Source: Alphaproteobacteria bacterium
GTDB taxonomy: Bacteria > Pseudomonadota > Alphaproteobacteria > Rickettsiales > UBA1997
DNA length: 8,913 nucleotides
Assembly (NCBI GenBank): GCA_016869695.1
Contig: VGDN01000040.1
Location: 1 to 8,913, forward strand
Reading direction: 5' to 3'
Both the position numbers and the translations under genes were made by a program. The notes under the pieces are model-generated. The model ran no database searches. It had not been told where the DNA came from and worked only from the letters and a program-made list of their open reading frames with translations. Below are positions 5,475-8,913 of this stretch, piece by piece (position 1 is the first letter of the stretch; every line of letters begins with the position of its first letter).

Positions 5475-6689
5475 TCAGATGGCCGGATTAGTAGAGATTT
5501 TAGAGCCTTCAAACGAGCGTAGAATCTCATTTATGAGCTCTTCGTTATTTTCGTCGACTCTTTTTTCTACAAGTAAAATTTGCTTTAGATCTGGCAGCGC
5601 AACTAGATGACAAAGCCTCGCCATCAGCATCTCAAAAGCCATTTTCGGCGAAGAGGAAAAATTAATTTCTGGAATGGATTTTGTGAGCATCTGCCACATG
5701 CGCGTAAGCGCGGAAAGTGAAATCTTGCTGGCAATTTCACGAATCTTTTCTTGCTGAAACTGGGAACAATCATCGAGCCGATATTGCGATAGAAGCTTAA
5801 CTGACGTGGTTTTGTGGATGATTGCAAGCAAGTCTTGCAACAACTGCGTAATATCAGATGAGCGCGCGTAAAACTCAGAAAATATTTTTATACTCGCCGT
5901 AAAATCACCGGCAAGAAGCGCAGAAAAAAGCTCAAGCACCTGCGTTTTGTTACTCAGCCCCAACATCTTTTCCACCAAATCCGCTGCCAAAAATTTCTGA
6001 TGATTATTATTAGCAAGAGCCTGATCGAGCAACGAAAGTGAATCGCGCATCGAACCTTCTGATGCCTGCGCAATCAACCGTAAAGCAACTTCATCTGCCT
6101 CAAAATTTTCTTTCACTAAAATATTTTTTAGGTGAGTGGCAACTTCCTTTTCATCAAGACGACGTAGATCAAAACGCTGACAACGCGATAAAATCGTCAC
6201 TGGAACTTTACGAATTTCGGTCGTCGCAAAAATAAATTTTACGTGGGCCGGCGGCTCCTCGAGAGTCTTCAGCAAAGCATTAAATGCACTGTTACTAAGC
6301 ATGTGCACTTCATCGATTATGTAGATTTTGTAACGCGCAGAAACTGGAGCATAAGCAATCGAATCAATAATTTCGCGGATGTCATCAACTCCGGTGCGAC
6401 TAGCAGCATCAATCTCGATTACATCTTGCTGCTTGGAAGTGGCAATTAATCGGCAGTTCTCGCAAGCACCACATGCCTTAGAACCATCAGGCTTTTCACA
6501 GTTTAGTGTTTTGGCGATGATACGCGCTGTTGTGGTTTTGCCGACTCCACGAATCCCAGTTAAGATGTAAGCGTGATGAAGGCGATTATTCGCGATCGCA
6601 TTGGTGAGCGTGGTAACCAAGACCTCCTGCCCAATTAGTTCATCAAAATTTTGCGGACGATATTTGCGAGCTAGGACTAGGTAAGACAT
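5475..6689 (-). CDS. dnaX: DNA polymerase III subunit gamma/tau (short form)
   Basis: This is the clamp-loader ATPase that, with delta and delta', opens the sliding clamp onto primed DNA. From ATG 6689 it is 404 residues: MSYLVLARKYRPQNFDELIG start, Walker A GIRGVGKT (45-52), zinc cysteines 64, 73, 76 and 79, Walker B IIDEVH (124-129) and the SRC arginine-finger motif (about 167). An upstream in-frame ATG at 6731 would add 14 residues (NYQLPTTNYR) that merely translate the heptamer repeat; the family begins at MSYxVLARKYRP, so I prefer 6689. No Shine-Dalgarno is evident. It ends just after domain III, giving a gamma-like protein without the tau domains IV-V that contact DnaB and polymerase alpha. 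It follows the SRP RNA gene, a neighbourhood I know from other bacteria. Confidence 0.93.
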   Translation of the reverse strand: MSYLVLARKYRPQNFDELIGQEVLVTTLTNAIANNRLHHAYILTGIRGVGKTTTARIIAKTLNCEKPDGSKACGACENCRLIATSKQQDVIEIDAASRTGVDDIREIIDSIAYAPVSARYKIYIIDEVHMLSNSAFNALLKTLEEPPAHVKFIFATTEIRKVPVTILSRCQRFDLRRLDEKEVATHLKNILVKENFEADEVALRLIAQASEGSMRDSLSLLDQALANNNHQKFLAADLVEKMLGLSNKTQVLELFSALLAGDFTASIKIFSEFYARSSDITQLLQDLLAIIHKTTSVKLLSQYRLDDCSQFQQEKIREIASKISLSALTRMWQMLTKSIPEINFSSSPKMAFEMLMARLCHLVALPDLKQILLVEKRVDENNEELINEILRSFEGSKISTNPAI

Positions 6690-6690
6690 C

Positions 6691-6778
6691 AAAAAAAGTC
6701 GGTAGTTGGTAGTCGGTAGTTGGTAGTTCATCGATTTTTTTTAATGACTACCGACTACCCACTATCGACTACCGACTT
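6691..6778 (-). terminator. Long heptamer-repeat hairpin with U-tract between ffs and dnaX
   Basis: Arms 6697-6728 and 6746-6778 are built from four imperfect heptamers each in opposite orientation (GGTAGTC against GACTACC) and pair over most of about 32 bases around a loop of some 17 bases. Read on the minus strand, the hairpin is followed by seven T residues (6691-6697), which is the layout of an intrinsic terminator. The dnaX ATG lies one base after this tract. It may end the SRP RNA transcript or attenuate read-through into dnaX. Confidence 0.6.
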
Positions 6779-6882
6779 AAAATCTTAGTGAGAGCGACCC
6801 GACTCAACAAACTCTAGGCTGCTTCCTTTCGAACCTGACCTGCTAAGCAAATGAATCGCCCGCTCTCACCGCTGAAGATTTT
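6779..6882 (-). ncRNA. ffs: Bacterial small SRP RNA (4.5S RNA)
   Basis: On the minus strand this contains the diagnostic SRP helix 8 sequence, AGCAGGTCAGGTTCGAAAGG followed by AAGCAGCC, with a GGAAGCAGC symmetric loop and an UUCG-like apical tetraloop region. Distal stems pair GTGAGAGCG (6861-6869, read on minus) with CGCTCTCAC (6788-6796). Outer bases AAAATCTT and AAGATTTT extend the stem to 6882 and 6779. The size, about 82-104 nt, matches the small bacterial form without an Alu domain. It binds Ffh to target nascent membrane proteins to FtsY. It sits directly upstream of dnaX and is followed by a hairpin with a U-tract. Exact ends are inferred from pairing. Confidence 0.95.
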
Positions 6883-6916
6883 CTAAAAACTTCGAAAAGA
6901 AGCAATCCAAAATCTC

Positions 6917-6944
6917 GACTACCAACTACTGACTACCGACTAAC
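6917..6944. repeat. Heptamer array, third tract (GACTACC x4)
   Basis: Four consecutive degenerate heptamers, GACTACC AACTACT, then GACTACC GACTAAC, lie between the SRP RNA gene and the IalB-family gene and stop exactly at the latter's stop codon (6945-6947). They are the same unit as the two arms at 6698-6778, so the SRP RNA is bracketed by arrays. They resemble in style the short tandemly repeated heptamers of cyanobacteria. Confidence 0.8.
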
Positions 6945-7430
6945 TTACTTACAAATCTCCCTCATCCGTACGTAAGCCCGCGTCACACCCTTCAGTGAAT
7001 ATTCATCAATCGCGTAAGTTCCAATTGCCGAGTCGCTTCTCACCTTCACCAACGCCCCATTCAGCATTGATTCAATCATTCCTACATCGGCAAATTTTGA
7101 CTGGTTCCAGGCCATGTCTCCCTTGGTTTTCATGTGATATTGCTTGTCTCCAACCAACACAAAAATCTTACTGTTAAGCTTGTATTCAAAACCGCCAAAA
7201 ATGCTTACCTCTTCGCTGCGACCTTGTTGAAAACGGGTGATCATGAGATATGGTTTTTCGCGCGAATTGTGGTTGGAGTTAGAACCGGTTGGGTGCGAGA
7301 TGATGTAACAAGTTTTTGGCTCGAGCTCATTTGCCTGCATCTCATACACCGTCCAGTCAAAAAAAGAGCTGTCGATTACTTGCGCAAAAGCTGATCCGCA
7401 AAAGAGAGAAAATACTAAAAAAAACCTCAT
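6945..7430 (-). CDS. Invasion-associated locus B (IalB) family secreted protein
   Basis: This 161-residue protein has a signal peptide MRFFLVFSLFCGSAFA with cleavage after Ala16 and a mature part in the IalB pattern: FFDWTVY near the start, KTCYIISHP (Cys41), the PYLMITRF strand, EVSIFGGFEYK, GDMAWNQ and DEYSLKGVTRAY before Cys160. The two cysteines could form a disulphide. IalB-family proteins are periplasmic or surface proteins, widespread in alphaproteobacteria. In Bartonella one of them supports erythrocyte invasion; in most species the role is unknown, so an invasion role should not be assumed. Its ATG overlaps the stop codon of the polyprenyl synthase gene (TGATG), so translation is likely coupled to it. 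A heptamer repeat array abuts its stop codon. Confidence 0.88.
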   Translation of the reverse strand: MRFFLVFSLFCGSAFAQVIDSSFFDWTVYEMQANELEPKTCYIISHPTGSNSNHNSREKPYLMITRFQQGRSEEVSIFGGFEYKLNSKIFVLVGDKQYHMKTKGDMAWNQSKFADVGMIESMLNGALVKVRSDSAIGTYAIDEYSLKGVTRAYVRMREICK

Positions 7431-8413
7431 CAGGAGAGACGGGAAAAGGAGTTATTAAGAACAGTGATTAGGCCCTGCTTTGAATCCGAATCGACAAAGA
7501 TTTCGAGATTTTTTAATGCCAACTCATGATGCGATAAAGCCATGTCCCTAGCCATTCCAAGCCCGTTATATTTTGCAAGCAAATCAAAAGCCTGTCTGAA
7601 GTTATGCGGATCTTTTTCGGTGTTTAAAAGATTCTCGGCAAAGAGTTTTTCAATCAGCCTCCTATCTGCCAAGCTGGCTTGAGAGTAAGTTAAAATGATT
7701 GGCAGGGTTACCTTTCCTTCAAAAAAATCGCCGCCGATTTCTTTGCCAAAAACTTGTGACTCAGCCTCATAATCCAACACATCATCAACGATCTGAAAAA
7801 CTATTCCAAGATTCTTGCCAAACTCACGAAGTGCTGATATTTCTGACTCGGGACGATTATTAAGCAAAGCCCCACATTCACACGCTGCCGAAAAAAGCAC
7901 CGCAGTTTTGCCAAAAATGATCTCTAAATATTTCTCTTCGCTAAGCGCCACATCATTGGAGTTTTGCAGCTGCATCACCTCGCCATCTGCCATTGTCGAA
8001 GAAGCCTTCGCTAACAGATCAAGCACCCGCAAATTTCCTGAGCGCACCATAAACTGAAATGCAACCGAGAATAGGTAATCACCGACTAAAATACTCGCCT
8101 TGTTGTCCCAAAGCGCATTTGCCGTTTTCTTACCGCGCCTCACCAGACTTGTATCCACAACATCATCATGAAGCAGAGTGGCAGAGTGAATCAACTCAAC
8201 TGCTGCCGCTAAATCATGCGCTTTTTTATCACCACAAAGCTGTGCAGCAAGAAGTAATGAAACGGGACGAACCCTCTTGCCACCTGAATTGATTAAGTGT
8301 TCCGATATATCTTTTATTAAGGGAGATCTGCCTTGCGCAAACTCCAGAATCATGGTATCAACCCGCTGTAAATCTGGAGAGAGAGTGGATATTACTTCCT
8401 GAAAATTCTTCAT
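7430..8413 (-). CDS. ispB: Long-chain all-trans polyprenyl diphosphate synthase
   Basis: This enzyme adds isopentenyl diphosphate units to an allylic primer to make the octaprenyl- or similar side chain of ubiquinone. In a 327-residue protein, GGKRVRP is at 44-50, the first aspartate-rich motif DDVVD at 83-87 and the second DDVLD at 210-214; LVRRGKKTAN and GKTA are also present. Position five before the first motif is a small Ala78, consistent with a long-chain product. I chose ATG 8413: its ATGA overlaps the stop of the upstream 100-residue gene by four bases, and the start aligns with family members. An in-frame ATG at 8446 would add 11 residues and has a GAGG only one base away; this cannot be excluded. 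The exact chain length cannot be read from sequence alone. Confidence 0.92.
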   Translation of the reverse strand: MKNFQEVISTLSPDLQRVDTMILEFAQGRSPLIKDISEHLINSGGKRVRPVSLLLAAQLCGDKKAHDLAAAVELIHSATLLHDDVVDTSLVRRGKKTANALWDNKASILVGDYLFSVAFQFMVRSGNLRVLDLLAKASSTMADGEVMQLQNSNDVALSEEKYLEIIFGKTAVLFSAACECGALLNNRPESEISALREFGKNLGIVFQIVDDVLDYEAESQVFGKEIGGDFFEGKVTLPIILTYSQASLADRRLIEKLFAENLLNTEKDPHNFRQAFDLLAKYNGLGMARDMALSHHELALKNLEIFVDSDSKQGLITVLNNSFSRLS

Positions 8414-8712
8414 GCTTGATACAACATCAACATCCTGCTTCGACATTCCTCAATTACGGCAGAAATATCATTTAGCATTTGCCGAATTGCCTCAACAACT
8501 CCACTCGACATACCGCCCTTAACTAGCTCGATGTAACGATTAGCAAGCTGATCAGCATAATATTCGAGACGCGTTACCGCCTCTTCGATGATCGTGAATT
8601 GCTGCTCTGAAAGCTTGTGCGAAGAATCTTCCACCGCTTTGATTAAGCGATCGGCGTAGGAGTAATATTCGATGATCTCGTTGTAGAGCTGCTCTTGCTT
8701 GATGGTTGCCAT
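8410..8712 (-). CDS. Small helical protein of unknown function
   Basis: This 100-residue protein is rich in Glu, Leu, Ile and Tyr, with no signal peptide or membrane segment. Residues of about 5-65 (LYNEIIEYYSYADRLIKAVE ... ADQLANRYIELVKGG) look like long amphipathic helices or a coiled coil. A GGMSSGV linker precedes a second helix to the end. I do not recognise the family. Its stop overlaps the start of the polyprenyl synthase gene (ATGA), a typical operon arrangement, and it is the first gene of the run. The coding call rests on the open frame, the helical regularity and the tight overlap. A role linked to isoprenoid synthesis would be speculation. Confidence 0.65.
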   Translation of the reverse strand: MATIKQEQLYNEIIEYYSYADRLIKAVEDSSHKLSEQQFTIIEEAVTRLEYYADQLANRYIELVKGGMSSGVVEAIRQMLNDISAVIEECRSRMLMLYQA

Positions 8713-8800
8713 TCTTGCTTGAAAGTAAGGAGTGGTAAGGGGCGCGGCACGGTATGAAGAGACGAAAAAAAGTCAAACCAAGCAAACATGATCCCAGATT

Positions 8801-8880
8801 TGTCATTGCGAGGTTTGCAAAGCAAATCGTAGCGATCTGTGGATTGCTTCGAAGAGTTTACATTCTTCTCGCAATAACGA
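8801..8880. repeat. Dispersed palindromic element, copy 2
   Basis: It starts TGTCATTGCGAG (8801-8812), has TGTGGATTGCTTCG internally (8838-8851) and ends CTCGCAATAACGA (8868-8880), the near reverse complement of its start. This is the well-known class of short intergenic repeats with consensus GTCATTGCGAG...GGATTGCTTCG...CTCGCAATGACG. It lies upstream of the 100-residue gene, in a 200-base gap with no other recognisable gene. Copy 1 is at 674-769. Confidence 0.8.
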
Positions 8881-8913
8881 TACGCAAAAGATCTTTCTTG
8901 TTTGGTTTAAAAT

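Noticed and set aside
5560..5567. A6G run near the 3' end of dnaX as a programmed frameshift site
   Set aside because: The reading-frame phase does not match A AAA AAG and no stimulatory hairpin is evident. The -1 frame stops within a few codons and the +1 frame shows no tau-like domain.
6690..6731. The upstream dnaX start at 6731
   Set aside because: The added residues NYQLPTTNYR translate the heptamer repeat, and DnaX homologues begin at MSYxVLARKYRP.
6697..6944. Heptamer arrays as a CRISPR array
   Set aside because: The units are seven bases long, contiguous and without spacers, and no cas genes are present.
8552..8825. Minus-strand frames of 84 and 60 codons overlapping the 100-residue gene
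   Set aside because: Their composition is low in coding character, and they conflict with the helical frame coupled to ispB.

Overview
The window looks like a moderately AT-rich alphaproteobacterial chromosome segment. The main pointers are an invasion-associated-locus-B (IalB) family secreted protein, a small SRP RNA directly upstream of dnaX, and a long-chain polyprenyl diphosphate synthase. The abundant dispersed palindromes and a broken two-partner-secretion exoprotein would suit a Rickettsiales/Holosporales-like or related lineage, but I cannot fix the genus. Every gene I can support lies on the minus strand, so transcription runs from right to left.

Right part (about 8913 to 5475), housekeeping: a dispersed palindromic element, a 100-residue helical protein of unknown function, a polyprenyl diphosphate synthase (ispB-like), a secreted IalB-family protein, the SRP RNA gene (ffs), and an unusually short dnaX. 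The genes from the 100-residue protein to IalB overlap at their ends. The SRP RNA is bracketed by arrays of a degenerate heptamer (GACTACC / GGTAGTC). One inverted pair of these arrays makes a long hairpin followed by a U-tract immediately in front of dnaX.

Middle part (5427 to 2819), the most interesting block: a response regulator with a degenerate histidine-kinase-like C-terminus, an SxtJ-like membrane protein, a membrane-anchored SGNH hydrolase and a tiny DUF5989 (SxtK-like) membrane protein. All are joined by overlapping stop and start codons. SxtJ- and DUF5989-type proteins and SGNH hydrolases are known companions of NodU/SxtI-type carbamoyltransferases.

Left part (2818 to 1): the matching carbamoyltransferase begins at 538 and runs off the window edge. 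Between it and its presumed partners lie about 2.3 kb of accessory DNA. This holds the broken 5' end of a filamentous-haemagglutinin-type exoprotein gene, a 76-bp RAYT-related palindromic element, a possible coding remnant, a small lipoprotein gene with its own terminator, and a REP-associated tyrosine transposase between perfect 26-bp inverted repeats. The simplest reading is a carbamoylation/cell-surface modification cluster, controlled by or translationally coupled to a signalling protein, that has been split by mobile and decaying DNA. What it modifies cannot be read from this window.
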